A DNA stretch of 61,904 nucleotides from Tannerellaceae bacterium (GTDB taxonomy: Bacteria; Bacteroidota; Bacteroidia; Bacteroidales; Tannerellaceae), in contig JAJPZJ010000177.1 in assembly GCA_021204405.1 (NCBI GenBank), forward strand, positions 1 through 61,904, given 5' to 3'. Numbering within the stretch: the stretch's first letter is position 1; every line of letters starts with the position of its first letter. A program made the position numbers and the translations under genes. Under the pieces are notes generated by a model. That model worked only from the letters and a program-made list of their open reading frames with translations, did no database searches and had not been told where the DNA came from. This document shows, piece by piece, positions 1 through 9,406 of this stretch.

Positions 1-646
1 TCCAAATAACAAGTGTTGTGTCTAACTTTTTGGGGCACTTCAAAAGCGGGGAACTAAGGAATTATATTATCTATCTGTTTTTTCTGTTTCCTCTAGGAGC
101 TGCCAGGCACACACCTTTGGGGATTGATCTTTGGATAATAAATTAAGAGAATACCAGGATAATACCAGGGAAGGCTCCTTACAAGGGGAATGGATCCATA
201 GCCCATGGGTAGCATTCAATCAAACCCTAAGGTAGGAGGAAAAGAGTGGGAAAGTTAAACCTCGATAGAGCTTCTCCCCTTTCGCTGTAGCTATTTAAAT
301 GCTACAAACCTTGCAAGGAATGAATCAAAGAGGAAATAATAGCTTAAAAGCAGGCGTATATTCCATTCCGGGATGCCTTTTTATATTCCACTGTTAATAA
401 GCTCTTTAGATCATACCCGTAGAAAAAACGTGACTGAGCGTGTGACTGGAAAAAGCCTTCAGTCACGCTTCAGTCACACTTTTTAGGGTGTTAAGTATCT
501 TGTTACCAAACTATTAACTACCCTCTGTGACTGGTGAAGGATAAAAAACGAAAAATTACTATGGGAGAGGTTTTCATTGACCAGAAGAAATATTTTCTCC
601 TTAGGTTCCCGTCTGTGCAGAAAACAGATAGTATATATGCCCTAAC
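1..646. other. Non-coding left edge of the window
   Basis: I see no convincing gene here. The first 60 bases include a stretch reading GTGTCTAACTTTTTGGGGCA, which resembles the ends of some Bacteroidales insertion sequences; without the rest of an element this remains a suspicion. Bases 430-533 hold five copies of a GTGACTG heptamer, listed separately. The remainder is ordinary AT-rich sequence up to a strong hairpin at 647-697. Confidence 0.4.
430..533. repeat. Cluster of GTGACTG heptamers in both orientations
   Basis: The heptamer GTGACTG occurs at 430-436, 442-448 and 527-533 on the plus strand, and as CAGTCAC at 460-466 and 471-477. The first four form a direct pair facing an inverted pair, so the segment can fold back on itself. 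From memory, similar GTGACTGAAG-type repeats lie near HU-like and VirE/DUF3987 genes in Bacteroides, but no such gene is visible here. Function is unknown; they could be protein-binding sites or remnants of a mobile region. Confidence 0.5.
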
Positions 647-697
647 AAAGAACGGCTGGTTTATTTTCTATGAAAGAAAATAAACCAGCCGTTCTTT
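647..697. terminator. Strong intrinsic terminator hairpin
   Basis: Bases 647-669 are the perfect reverse complement of 675-697, giving a 23-bp stem with a 5-base loop. T-runs lie at the edge of the hairpin on both strands, longer on the plus strand. It lies directly downstream of dnaJ (minus strand) and probably ends the grpE-dnaJ transcript, acting in both directions. Confidence 0.8.
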
Positions 698-721
698 TTA
701 CTTCCATCCTGTGTCCAGATA

Positions 722-1876
722 TCAGTCAAACATCTTCCGGAATTTACTGAATATCTTTTCTTTCATCATCTTGTTGGGCTGGAAATTAGGAGAGTTATCC
801 AGTCCGGTCAGTATCTCTTTTTCTGAGGATGAAAGTGTTTTGGGAATATACACGCTTACATTTACCAGCAGGTCGCCGGTACCGTAGCTATTCACCGATG
901 GCAAACCTTTGTTGCGCAGGCGTAACACTTTGCCAGGCTGTGTACCTGGTTCTATTTTTAGTTTTGCTTTTCCATCGATGGTAGGTACTTCTACCGAGCC
1001 ACCCAGCGCAGCCTGCGAAACGGTAAGCAGCAGGTTGTACAGGAGGTCGTTCTCGTCGCGGATCAGTTCCGGATGAGCCTCTTCTTCGATCAGGATCAGT
1101 AGGTCGCCGTTGATACCTCTGTGCCGGGCCGCATTTCCTTTGTTGCGCATAGAAAGTTGCATACCTTCTGCTACTCCGGCCGGGATATTGATGGTGATCA
1201 CCTCTTCATCCCTTACAATACCTTCACCGCTACATTCGGCACATTTCTTAATAATCGTTTTACCTTCGCCCTCACAGGTCGGGCAGGTGGTTTGCGTCTG
1301 CATCTGCCCCAGGATGGTATTGGCAATGTGGGTAACTACCCCACTCCCTTTACAGGTATCGCAGGTTTTGGTACCTTTACTACCGTCGGCTCCGCTTCCG
1401 TTGCAGCATTTACAAGCTATATATTTTTTTACCTTGATTTTCTTTTCTACACCGGTTGCGATCTCTTTCAGGGTTAGTTTTACTTTTACACGCAGATCGG
1501 AGCCACGGTTTACCCGGCGGCCACGTGAACTGCCACCAAACCCACTGAATCCACCGAATCCACCAAAGTGTCCACCGAATATATCACCGAACTGGGAGAA
1601 GATGTCTTCCATCGACATACCTCCGCCAAATCCGCCACCTTGTGATGCACCACCCACACCGGCATGACCAAACTGGTCGTAGCGCTGGCGTTTCTGCTGG
1701 TCGCTCAACACGTCGTAAGCTTCGGCAGCTTCCTTGAATTTTTCTTCTGCTTCTGTATCTCCGGGGTTTTTATCCGGGTGGAACTGGATCGCTTTTTTCC
1801 GATAGGCTTTTTTTATCTCATCGGCCGAGGCGTTCCTTTCAACCCCGAGGACTTCATAATAATCTCTCTTCGCCAT
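722..1876 (-). CDS. dnaJ: Chaperone DnaJ (Hsp40)
   Basis: Type I Hsp40 co-chaperone that delivers unfolded protein to DnaK and stimulates its ATPase in the cytoplasm. The 384-residue protein has an N-terminal J domain with HPD at residues 33-35, a glycine/phenylalanine-rich linker (about 75-120), four CxxCxGxG-type zinc-binding repeats ([32 protein letters not shown]) and the C-terminal substrate-binding region. Length and domain order are normal. It follows grpE by 21 bases on the same strand, so the two are almost certainly co-transcribed and end at the hairpin at 647-697. No dnaK is in the window. Confidence 0.97.
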   Translation of the reverse strand: MAKRDYYEVLGVERNASADEIKKAYRKKAIQFHPDKNPGDTEAEEKFKEAAEAYDVLSDQQKRQRYDQFGHAGVGGASQGGGFGGGMSMEDIFSQFGDIFGGHFGGFGGFSGFGGSSRGRRVNRGSDLRVKVKLTLKEIATGVEKKIKVKKYIACKCCNGSGADGSKGTKTCDTCKGSGVVTHIANTILGQMQTQTTCPTCEGEGKTIIKKCAECSGEGIVRDEEVITINIPAGVAEGMQLSMRNKGNAARHRGINGDLLILIEEEAHPELIRDENDLLYNLLLTVSQAALGGSVEVPTIDGKAKLKIEPGTQPGKVLRLRNKGLPSVNSYGTGDLLVNVSVYIPKTLSSSEKEILTGLDNSPNFQPNKMMKEKIFSKFRKMFD

Positions 1877-1897
1877 TTTATATATTTGTTACTTGCT

Positions 1898-2479
1898 TTA
1901 TTCTCCCACAACCACTTTTGCGTAGCGGATTACCTTATCATACAAGGTATAACCGGTCTGTACCGAATCGAGTACTTTCCCTTTCAGTTCGGGTTCCGGA
2001 GCCGGTATAATGGCTACGGCTTCAAACTGTTCGGTATCGAAAGGTTCGCCTACGACTTTGATGGGTTTTATACCTTGTTGTGCCAGGTAACTGGTAAATT
2101 TACTGTAGATCAGTTCCACACCTTCGGTTACCGATTTAACATCTTCGGCATTCCGTATGGTTTGAAGGGCACGTTCAAAATCGTCTACTACCGGCAACAG
2201 GTTGGTAAGGGCTGATTCGCCACCGATTTTAATCAGTTCTGCCTTTTCACGCAGGGTACGTTTGCGGTAGTTATCATATTCGGCCATTAAACGCAGGTAT
2301 GTGTCGTTAAGGTCGTTATACTTTTTTTCAAGGTTTTCTTCTTCAGTCACATTGTCAGATGCGTCGTTTTCAGCTGACGTATTTGCGTTTTCTTCCTGCA
2401 AATTTGTCGCTTCTTCGTTACCTATCATTGCTTCTTTTTCAGCAGTTTCCTTGTTCTGATCAAAATTGTTCGTGCTCAT
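1898..2479 (-). CDS. grpE: Nucleotide exchange factor GrpE
   Basis: GrpE releases ADP from DnaK and so drives the chaperone cycle. The 193-residue product has an acidic, low-complexity N-terminus (about residues 1-50), a long helical segment with the family pattern LMAEYDNYRKRTLREK, and the C-terminal beta domain with PVVDDFERAL and EQFEAVAIIP. The gene directly precedes dnaJ. A sigma54-like promoter candidate lies about 115 bases upstream at 2594-2609, leaving a leader of roughly 100 nt. Confidence 0.95.
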   Translation of the reverse strand: MSTNNFDQNKETAEKEAMIGNEEATNLQEENANTSAENDASDNVTEEENLEKKYNDLNDTYLRLMAEYDNYRKRTLREKAELIKIGGESALTNLLPVVDDFERALQTIRNAEDVKSVTEGVELIYSKFTSYLAQQGIKPIKVVGEPFDTEQFEAVAIIPAPEPELKGKVLDSVQTGYTLYDKVIRYAKVVVGE

Positions 2480-2593
2480 AACTATCTTTCAATTTTTTAT
2501 TTTGTTCTTATTTACAGCATTCTACTACGTTAGTTATAGGAAGGGTTCCCCTTACAGGGTATGGCACACCTCCTCCTATTACAACAGTTTTCC

Positions 2594-2609
2594 TGCAAAA
2601 ATGCTGCCA
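2594..2609 (-). promoter_or_regulatory. Candidate sigma54-type promoter for grpE-dnaJ
   Basis: Read on the minus strand, the sequence is TGGCA, six bases, then TTGCA. This matches both halves and the spacing of the -24/-12 sigma54 consensus, oriented towards grpE. The segment 2508-2658 otherwise contains no gene that I would defend. Bacteroidales encode RpoN, but its use here is an inference from sequence alone. Confidence 0.4.
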
Positions 2610-2658
2610 ATAAAGTGAGATTTGTGGAAAAAGAGGGGAATACCCAAAGTCATAAATA

Positions 2659-3702
2659 TTATTTCCGGAGGAAAACCACCGAATAAGTTGATTGTTTATT
2701 ATGGTCTTCCCATACCAGCGGATAACGGATAAGCTGGTCAGCAAGCAGAAGATCAATCAAGTCCCACATTACTTCGTGATAAAGCATAGTGACCGCTAAC
2801 CTTTCCTGTTCGGCTCTGATACCAAATTGTTGCTGAAAAGCATATACTATATTTGTTTCTTTAAAATAGTGGATGATAGGGGAAATGATAGCATCGCTCA
2901 GGATATTCAGCCGGCTGGCAGCATCCTGGCTGTCGAGAACAGGAATGCGGAGTGAGCCATCCGCATGGATTAATCCCAAAGAAAGAGATTTGTCCAGCAG
3001 GTCCGAAGATACAATCCGGCCGTAGTTACTGTAATCTTCCTGGAATTTTAACATAAATGTATGATCTAACTCATCGAACACAAAGGCAGGTGCTTTCTTC
3101 GACCAGCATATATGAAATGCCTTCGTTGTATTGGTCCCACTACTGAATGTACGGGGAAAGTAGAAGGCCCAGCAGGCACCCTCCCAGGTTGCAGCAATAT
3201 TAACTTCTTTGAATGTGTTGATAGATTCCCATACTTTACCGTCAAGTACATACGCAAAAAGTATGGAATAGATACTGGCTTCGAAGTTTTCCTGTTTCAA
3301 AAAGTCAATAAAGGTGATGCAAGGACCTTTGATCTTTGGATATAATTCATTGGCTATATCCAAAGATAACTTCCGGGCTTCAAGGGTTTGCAGACTATCA
3401 AAGACGGGCATCAGGGAATGCCAGGTATCTCCTTTCCTTTCAATAAGTCCTTCTATCTGTAGAAGTAGTAATTGAGAACGGGTATAAAGAATTCCCATAG
3501 AATCCAGCCAGGCCGTTGTGCGGGGTGTTTGTAATGTTTGAATAATTTCCCAGTTGTTATCGGTATTTACATAGACAAAAGGATGATACACGGTAGGTTC
3601 GCAAAAAGCAGTAGCATCCCATGCGGAGAATTTTCTGTTTTGTGCGGTCAGGGTAGTGAGGCATGCCATGGCTAGCAAGAATCTGGTAATTTTTTGAGTC
3701 AT
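2659..3702 (-). CDS. Exported protein of unknown function
   Basis: A 347-residue protein that I do not recognise. It begins with a short basic start and a hydrophobic stretch (residues about 5-20, KITRFLLAMACLTTLTAQ) typical of a Sec signal peptide, so it probably reaches the periplasm or outer membrane. The rest is aromatic-rich and mostly soluble, without a clear motif or a second membrane segment. It stands alone on the minus strand between grpE and a divergent PDZ gene; the 336-base gap at 3703-4038 would hold both promoters. The reading frame is long and uninterrupted. Confidence 0.7.
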   Translation of the reverse strand: MTQKITRFLLAMACLTTLTAQNRKFSAWDATAFCEPTVYHPFVYVNTDNNWEIIQTLQTPRTTAWLDSMGILYTRSQLLLLQIEGLIERKGDTWHSLMPVFDSLQTLEARKLSLDIANELYPKIKGPCITFIDFLKQENFEASIYSILFAYVLDGKVWESINTFKEVNIAATWEGACWAFYFPRTFSSGTNTTKAFHICWSKKAPAFVFDELDHTFMLKFQEDYSNYGRIVSSDLLDKSLSLGLIHADGSLRIPVLDSQDAASRLNILSDAIISPIIHYFKETNIVYAFQQQFGIRAEQERLAVTMLYHEVMWDLIDLLLADQLIRYPLVWEDHNKQSTYSVVFLRK

Positions 3703-3978
3703 AACAGGTAAATTTAAATGATGGACAAATATTAAAAACTGATGTATTACTATATGGTTATGGAAATAAAAACAGGAAAAAGAGGAAGATATCAGATTTT
3801 TTCATGTGGGTACGTATTAAATGATTAACTTTGTTATATATCTTATTTGCGCAAAGATAGGATTAAATGGATTTGTAAAAGCTGATTGCGCAAAGATTTT
3901 TAAGCTTTCCGGTTAGAAAGAGTGAATGATGATATGACGACAGGTATACAAAAGTTAAATTCTTTTTAAAAATATCTT

Positions 3979-3986
3979 TACCTTTG
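3979..3986 (+). promoter_or_regulatory. Bacteroidales -7 box upstream of the PDZ gene
   Basis: TACCTTTG matches the TAnnTTTG -7 element and lies about 50 bases before the start codon at 4039. The rest of 3703-4038 is AT-rich and shows no other feature. Confidence 0.5.
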
Positions 3987-4038
3987 CCAAAATTGTTGTA
4001 TATAAAAATAGAGTTTTTTAAATTTAGAATTCATTTAT

Positions 4039-5463
4039 ATGAGAAGTATCGTTTTATCAACATGTATGCTGATTGCATTTCTTATGGGCAATGCGCAGGG
4101 CCCGGACAACAGAATCTGCCGGTTAGGTTTTGACTATGAAATAAGTAACAGTACACACTGGGGTAACGACAGGCCTGTGGTAACCCATATCCTCCCCTAC
4201 TCTCCTGCTGAACAAAGCGGTTTGATGGTGAATGACGTGATTACGGCCATTGATGGCGCGTCGGTTGCTTCGTTATCAGATAATGAGATCAGCCAGTTGC
4301 TGAACCAGGCAGATAAGTCGAATGTGATCCTGACGGTTAGTAACCTGACCAGTACCAATAAACAGGTAAGTGTAAGGAAGGATTGTAAAAATGTGAATAC
4401 AATTACCGAAGACCAGTTAGCTGCTGCTTTTTCAATGTACAGCCTTGAAAGTACGAATGCCCGCGAGTTTGTGTGTCCGTTTAAAACGATCACCACGCAC
4501 GACGCAGTTGATTTTGCCAATTATAAAACGTTTGCTTTTGCTCCTATAGATGAGAGCAACCGCAACCTGGAGACAATTATCAATGAAACAATTGCCAAAG
4601 AGTTGATTGCCAAAGGGATGAAACCCGAAGCAAATAACCCGGATGTATTGATCCAGACATTTTACTTTTTCGATAAAAATCCGGGCTTTCGGGGCACCAA
4701 CCGGATCCAGACAGAGAAAGAGCCTACCTTCCGGTATGATTATGTGAAGCAACAGATGGCTTACTTTCCTTTCCTGAGCAGCAATACGCCTGAAAGTGAA
4801 GCGGAGTATTTGTTACAACTGGGCTTCCGGCTTGTAGACCAGAAAGAGCAGGCCGGCCGTGTATTATGGGAATGTGAGGCAAATGAGTTGATGGACAACT
4901 CGTATAGGCTCGACGAGTATGCAAAGACGCATATCCCTTTGATGTGTATGCAGTATCCGTATGTGAAGTATTCCCAAAATGTGAAATTTGCCGTAGACCA
5001 GAAGATGTATAATTATACCGGTATCGGGTATGATATCGACCGGCTGGATGTGGTATCGGAAGTGGCGCCTAATTCGCCGGCCGCAGCCGCAGGGGTACGG
5101 GCAGGTGATAAGATCGAGAAGATCAACCAGTATAAGATGGTTAGTTCGGCCGAAGATTTCTCGAAAGCATACAAGCGTTTTGTAAAGAACACCATGAAAT
5201 ACCGCGACAGGAATATCCAGTATACAGATGCCAACGGGTTCCGTTACAGTATGCACTGGGATAACAGCAAATACAGCGATGTAGCCAATGTGGTACAGAA
5301 TCCGAAAAGCCTGGCTGCCTTTTCATACCTTTATTATTTTACCCCTTATATCAACCCGTCGGGTACGAACACGACGACGTTCAGCTTAAAAAGAGGCGAT
5401 GAAACTACAGATGTTATTATTCGTCCGACCGTACATAAGGAATTGAGCGTACGGGTGGATTAA
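4039..5463 (+). CDS. Exported protein with two PDZ domains and a DUF4136-like core
   Basis: The 474-residue product starts with a Sec signal peptide (residues 1-19, ending near GNAQG). A PDZ-like domain follows (about 25-105; ILPYSPAEQSGLMVNDVITAI). The middle (about 150-300) resembles DUF4136, with VDFANYKTFAF and a segment on increasingly variable side chains typical of that periplasmic lipoprotein family. A second PDZ domain lies near 320-400 (EVAPNSPAAAAGVRAGDKIEKI). No protease catalytic motif is visible, so a binding or scaffold role in the periplasm is more likely. It ends 14 bases before mutS2 and is probably co-transcribed with it. Confidence 0.75.
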   Translation: MRSIVLSTCMLIAFLMGNAQGPDNRICRLGFDYEISNSTHWGNDRPVVTHILPYSPAEQSGLMVNDVITAIDGASVASLSDNEISQLLNQADKSNVILTVSNLTSTNKQVSVRKDCKNVNTITEDQLAAAFSMYSLESTNAREFVCPFKTITTHDAVDFANYKTFAFAPIDESNRNLETIINETIAKELIAKGMKPEANNPDVLIQTFYFFDKNPGFRGTNRIQTEKEPTFRYDYVKQQMAYFPFLSSNTPESEAEYLLQLGFRLVDQKEQAGRVLWECEANELMDNSYRLDEYAKTHIPLMCMQYPYVKYSQNVKFAVDQKMYNYTGIGYDIDRLDVVSEVAPNSPAAAAGVRAGDKIEKINQYKMVSSAEDFSKAYKRFVKNTMKYRDRNIQYTDANGFRYSMHWDNSKYSDVANVVQNPKSLAAFSYLYYFTPYINPSGTNTTTFSLKRGDETTDVIIRPTVHKELSVRVD

Positions 5464-5477
5464 CAAGTTATAAATAC

Positions 5478-7955
5478 GTGATATACCCTCAAAACTTTGA
5501 ACAGAAAACGGGCTTTGATAAAGTCCGCCAATTAATTACAGATAAATGTTTAAGTCCGCTCGGACAGGAGCGGGTGGCCGGAATGGAATTTTCGGCCGAT
5601 TATCCTACCGTTACCAAACGCCTCGACCAGGTAAATGAGTTTATCCGCATCCTGAACGGCGAGCGGGAGTTTCCGGCAGGTTACTTTTTTGATGTGCGGT
5701 ATTCGCTGAAGCGGATCCGGCCGGAAGGAACTTTCCTCGACGAACGGGAGCTGTTTAACCTCAAGCGGTCGTTACAGACCATCCAGGATATTGTGCGCTT
5801 TTTCCGCCCCGAAGGCGAAACAGGCGAGCTCCCCTACCCTGTGCTTACAGCACTGGCGGGCGATATTATGGTATTTCCGCAACTGATCGGGAAGATCGAC
5901 GGGATACTGGATAAATTCGGGCGGGTAAAAGACAATGCTTCGTCCGAACTGGCCCGCATCCGCAAAGAATTGACCGTAACCATAAGTGGAATTTCCCGCA
6001 ATTTGCAATCGATCCTCCGGACGGCACAGGCCGACGGGGTGGTAGATAAGGATGTGGCACCTACCATGCGCGACGGTCGGCTGGTGATACCGATTGCACC
6101 TGCTTACAAGCGGAAGATCAAAGGGATCGTACACGATGAGTCGGCCAGTGGTAAAACAGTGTTTATCGAGCCGGAAGTGGTAGTAGAAGCCAACAACCGG
6201 GTGCGGGAACTGGAGGGAGAAGAGCGCCGGGAGATTATGCGCATCCTTACGGAGTTTACCAATGTAGTACGTCCGATGGTACCGGATATCCTGTATTCGT
6301 ATAAGTTCCTGGCCGAGATCGATTTTATCCGTGCCAAGGCACTGTTTGCAGAACAGATCCATGCTATCCGGCCGGTGGTGGAAAACAAGTTGCAGGTCGA
6401 CTGGATCCGGGCTTTCCATCCGTTGTTGTATCTTTCGCATACGAAACAGCATAAGGAGGTAGTTCCGCTGGATATTGAACTGAATACAGAAAACCGCTTG
6501 CTGATTATTTCAGGGCCTAATGCCGGCGGTAAGTCGGTTTGCCTGAAAACAGTGGGGCTGTTGCAATATATGCTGCAATGCGGGGTACCTATCCCGGTAG
6601 ACGAACGGTCGAAAACAGGTATCTTTGAAAGTATCTTTATTGACATTGGCGACGAGCAGAGTATCGAGAATGATTTAAGCACTTATAGTTCGCATCTTAC
6701 CAATATGAAGTACTTTATCCGCCATTGCAACGAGCGTACAATTATATTGATAGATGAGTTTGGCAGTGGCACGGAGCCGCAGATCGGTGGTACTATTGCC
6801 GAGGCAGTACTCGACAGGTTTAACCGCAGGCAGAGTTTTGGGATGATTACTACCCACTACCAGAACCTGAAACATTTTGCCGAGGATACGCCGGGTCTGG
6901 TAAATGGAGCGATGCTATACGACCGCCACCTGATGCAGCCTCTTTTCAGGTTGTCGATCGGTAATCCCGGCAGTTCGTTTGCAGTAGAGATTGCCCGCAA
7001 GATCGGGTTGCCGGAAGATGTAATCGCAGATGCTGCCGAAAAGGTGGGCTCCGATTATATCGATATGGATAAGTACCTGCAGGATATTGTACGCGATAAA
7101 CGGTACTGGGAAAGTAAGCGGCAATCGATCCGCCAGCGCGAAAAGCGCCTGGAAGAGGTTACCGGCCGGTACGAACAAGACCTGGAAGCGGTGAATAAGC
7201 AACGGAAAGAGATTATCCGCGAGGCAAAGGCAGCCGCACAGCATCTCCTGGCAGAGGCCAATGCGCGTATTGAGAATACGATCCGTGAGATTAAAGAGGC
7301 GGAAGCGGAGAAAGAGAAAACCAAACTTGCCCGTAAAGCACTGGAAGAATTCAAACAGTCGGTAGCCGATGCGGAAGAAGAGGATAGCAAGATTGCCCGC
7401 AAGATGGCTAAGATACGCGAGCGTTCCGAAAAGAAAAAGAATAAACAGGATAAAGGAGGCAGTGCGCGCCAGGTGTTTAACCGGGATATAATCGAACCGG
7501 GCGACCATGTACGGTTACAGGGCCAGACTTCGGCAGGTACGGTGCTGGAGGTCCAAGGCAAACAGGCTGTAGTGGCGTTTGGGATGATCAAAAGTACGGT
7601 CAAACTGGATAAACTGGAAAAGGTAAGTAAGGGACAACTTAAAAAAGAGACCCGGAATACTACTTTTGTAAGTAGCCAGACAGCGGAGGCGATGCATGAA
7701 AAGAAACTGCATTTCAAGCAGGAGCTGGATGTGCGTGGGATGCGTGGCGACGAGGCGCTACAGGCGGTGACCTATTTTGTAGATGATGCGGTACAGGTGG
7801 GTGTAGCCAGTGTACGTATCCTGCATGGTACGGGTACCGGTATCCTGCGGCAACTGATACGCGACTACCTGCGGACTACGCCGGGCATACGGAGCTACCG
7901 CGATGAGCACGTACAATTTGGCGGTGCAGGCGTTACAGTTGTGGAGTTTGACTGA
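5478..7955 (+). CDS. mutS2: Endonuclease MutS2 (ribosome-rescue/anti-recombination ATPase)
   Basis: MutS2 is a MutS-family ATPase without the mismatch-reading domain; the family is linked to suppression of homologous recombination and to splitting of collided ribosomes. The 825-residue protein has a core/lever region, the ABC-type ATPase with Walker A GPNAGGKS at residues 346-353 and a Walker B around LIDEFGSGTEP, a long charged coiled coil (about 530-680), and a C-terminal Smr nuclease domain (ELDVRGMRG ... ILHGTGTGILRQLIRDYL). The start is GTG at 5478, immediately before the conserved IYPQNFEQKTGFD. It lies 14 bases after the PDZ gene. Complete and of normal length. Confidence 0.96.
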   Translation: MIYPQNFEQKTGFDKVRQLITDKCLSPLGQERVAGMEFSADYPTVTKRLDQVNEFIRILNGEREFPAGYFFDVRYSLKRIRPEGTFLDERELFNLKRSLQTIQDIVRFFRPEGETGELPYPVLTALAGDIMVFPQLIGKIDGILDKFGRVKDNASSELARIRKELTVTISGISRNLQSILRTAQADGVVDKDVAPTMRDGRLVIPIAPAYKRKIKGIVHDESASGKTVFIEPEVVVEANNRVRELEGEERREIMRILTEFTNVVRPMVPDILYSYKFLAEIDFIRAKALFAEQIHAIRPVVENKLQVDWIRAFHPLLYLSHTKQHKEVVPLDIELNTENRLLIISGPNAGGKSVCLKTVGLLQYMLQCGVPIPVDERSKTGIFESIFIDIGDEQSIENDLSTYSSHLTNMKYFIRHCNERTIILIDEFGSGTEPQIGGTIAEAVLDRFNRRQSFGMITTHYQNLKHFAEDTPGLVNGAMLYDRHLMQPLFRLSIGNPGSSFAVEIARKIGLPEDVIADAAEKVGSDYIDMDKYLQDIVRDKRYWESKRQSIRQREKRLEEVTGRYEQDLEAVNKQRKEIIREAKAAAQHLLAEANARIENTIREIKEAEAEKEKTKLARKALEEFKQSVADAEEEDSKIARKMAKIRERSEKKKNKQDKGGSARQVFNRDIIEPGDHVRLQGQTSAGTVLEVQGKQAVVAFGMIKSTVKLDKLEKVSKGQLKKETRNTTFVSSQTAEAMHEKKLHFKQELDVRGMRGDEALQAVTYFVDDAVQVGVASVRILHGTGTGILRQLIRDYLRTTPGIRSYRDEHVQFGGAGVTVVEFD

Positions 7956-8550
7956 TCACAACCCGTAATTCTTTTTAAACTGGTAAAAGGTATTCCTGGA
8001 GATACCGAAATGTCTGCAGATGGCAACAACACTTTCGCCCTCCTCCATCATCCGGATGATTTCATTGCGGTTGTTGTCGAGGAGGGACTGTTTGAGGTCT
8101 GAACCTTTGGGCCGTCCTAACACCTCCCCCATATTTTTGCGGTGATCGAGGGCTTCGCGGGTACGCATCGATACCAGGTTATGCTCCATTTCGGCAATCA
8201 GCCCGAACCACATAGAGAGGCTTTCGCGGTTTACGCTGTTGTCAAACAGGAAGCGGTCCTGCAGGCAATAGAGGTACGTTTTCTTTTTGAGCAATCCGGA
8301 AAGAATCGTCATCGTATCCGAAAGGGTACGGCTGATATAGGCTATTTTAGTCATGATCAGCACGTCGTTTTCTGTCATGCCTTTCATGAGTTGATATACG
8401 CCGTTTTCTCCGATATGTTTATCTTTTTTTAATTTTCGCTTACCCATTTGTCTATCTTATAGCCTTTCCGGGCGGCAAACGCTTCGATCTGTTTTTTTGT
8501 TTATCCGGTTGTTTACCGGTTTTGCTTTCTTTTAAATAGCCAATTACCAT
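7956..8550 (-). pseudogene. Serine site-specific recombinase (invertase/resolvase type), two frameshifts
   Basis: The longest open part (7956-8447) lacks an N-terminus, but reading upstream in the other frames recovers it. An ATG at 8550 gives VIGYLKESKTGKQPDKQ, aligning with the GYxRVSxxxQ start and its catalytic serine. After one frame change the sequence continues QIEAFAARKGYKIDKWVSE, then after a second change reaches KKDKHIGENG. Restoring one A in each of two A-runs (complement of T-runs at 8492-8498 and 8433-8436) yields one 198-residue protein with the ISRTLSDT motif and a C-terminal helix-turn-helix (ICRHFGISRNTFYQFKK). Bacteroidales enzymes of this type invert or excise DNA. Its end abuts mutS2 tail to tail. 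It is either a recent pseudogene or a sequence error. Confidence 0.75.
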
Positions 8551-8582
8551 ATGTTATATCTTTCTGTTGTTTTTGTATTATA

Positions 8583-9296
8583 TTATGAAACCGCCAGCGA
8601 TGTTCTTTCCAGGATCGTTGGATCGTTGGAGGGCTTATGGATAAAGTCGGAATCTACCTGGTAGGCCGTCATTCGTTCGGCTCCGACAGGTTTCATTAGT
8701 GAACTGATATCTTCCATATTGAGTTCAGGGTCGAACCATCTTTTTTCTTCTTCCACTGACAAAATAAGCGGCATCCTTTTCTTTACATTCTGGAAATAAG
8801 CCGCAAAGGGGTTTGCCCGCGTAGTAACCAGGGAGAAGGTGATAAGAGACGATCCGGTCTCTTTATCCATCCATATGTCGTATATACCTGCCATAGAAAA
8901 TATTTCTTCGTCTTTCAGATGTATAAAGTAAGGGGTTTTCTTTCCGTTTTCATACCTCCATTCAAAATAACCCGTACTGGGTATCAGGCAGCGTCTTTTC
9001 ATGATCGATTCTCTTGAGAATGGTTTCTGGAAAATGGATTCCGCCCGTATATTAAGTGTTATTTTCCTGATTTCCTGTGCATCTTCTACCGTACTGGTCC
9101 AGGAAGGGATCAGGCCCCAGCTAAATGCCTGGATTTCAGAGTCGGAAGTGATGATGGCACATTTAGGGAAATAAAATGCATTAATATGGTACTGTTCGTT
9201 TATAAGGTCGCGGACTACATGGATTATGTCGGTTTTTCGCTCATACCGCATAGCAAGGTCACCAACCTTTTTAATCATGGAATTATGAAAACACAT
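8583..9296 (-). CDS. SRAP-domain protein (YedK/HMCES family abasic-site shield)
   Basis: SRAP proteins crosslink to abasic sites in single-stranded DNA through the amino group of Cys2 and protect them. Here residue 2 is Cys (MCFH), the active-site Asn is N82 (LNIRAES) and the catalytic Glu is E112 (GYFEW). The fourth residue, a His just before the KKRMP motif in relatives I remember (IHNTKKRMP), is Gln at position 169 (FQNVKKRMPLIL). The product has 237 residues, a normal length. Crosslink formation should survive, but the His-assisted reversal or chemistry may be altered. It lies alone on the minus strand next to the broken recombinase. Confidence 0.88.
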   Translation of the reverse strand: MCFHNSMIKKVGDLAMRYERKTDIIHVVRDLINEQYHINAFYFPKCAIITSDSEIQAFSWGLIPSWTSTVEDAQEIRKITLNIRAESIFQKPFSRESIMKRRCLIPSTGYFEWRYENGKKTPYFIHLKDEEIFSMAGIYDIWMDKETGSSLITFSLVTTRANPFAAYFQNVKKRMPLILSVEEEKRWFDPELNMEDISSLMKPVGAERMTAYQVDSDFIHKPSNDPTILERTSLAVS

Positions 9297-9406
9297 ACAC
9301 TTTTTAGTTATTTAAATTTGACTACCAATTGGATTAGTATAACAAGGGGGGGCGGGTGTTGTTTGCCTCCTTATTATTAAAATGGCAGTTGTTGCAGATA
9401 ACTTTT

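Noticed and set aside
1..60. End of an insertion sequence at the left edge.
   Set aside because: The similarity is from memory and no transposase or inverted repeat partner is inside the window, so it is not listed as a mobile element.
1110..2215. Open frames antisense to dnaJ and grpE.
   Set aside because: The products are low complexity or random-looking and the opposite strand is well explained.
6104..7717. Long open frames antisense to mutS2 (6104-6682 and 7055-7717).
   Set aside because: They lie opposite a clearly coding gene, are rich in Ser and Arg and match no family; they are by-products of its codon use.
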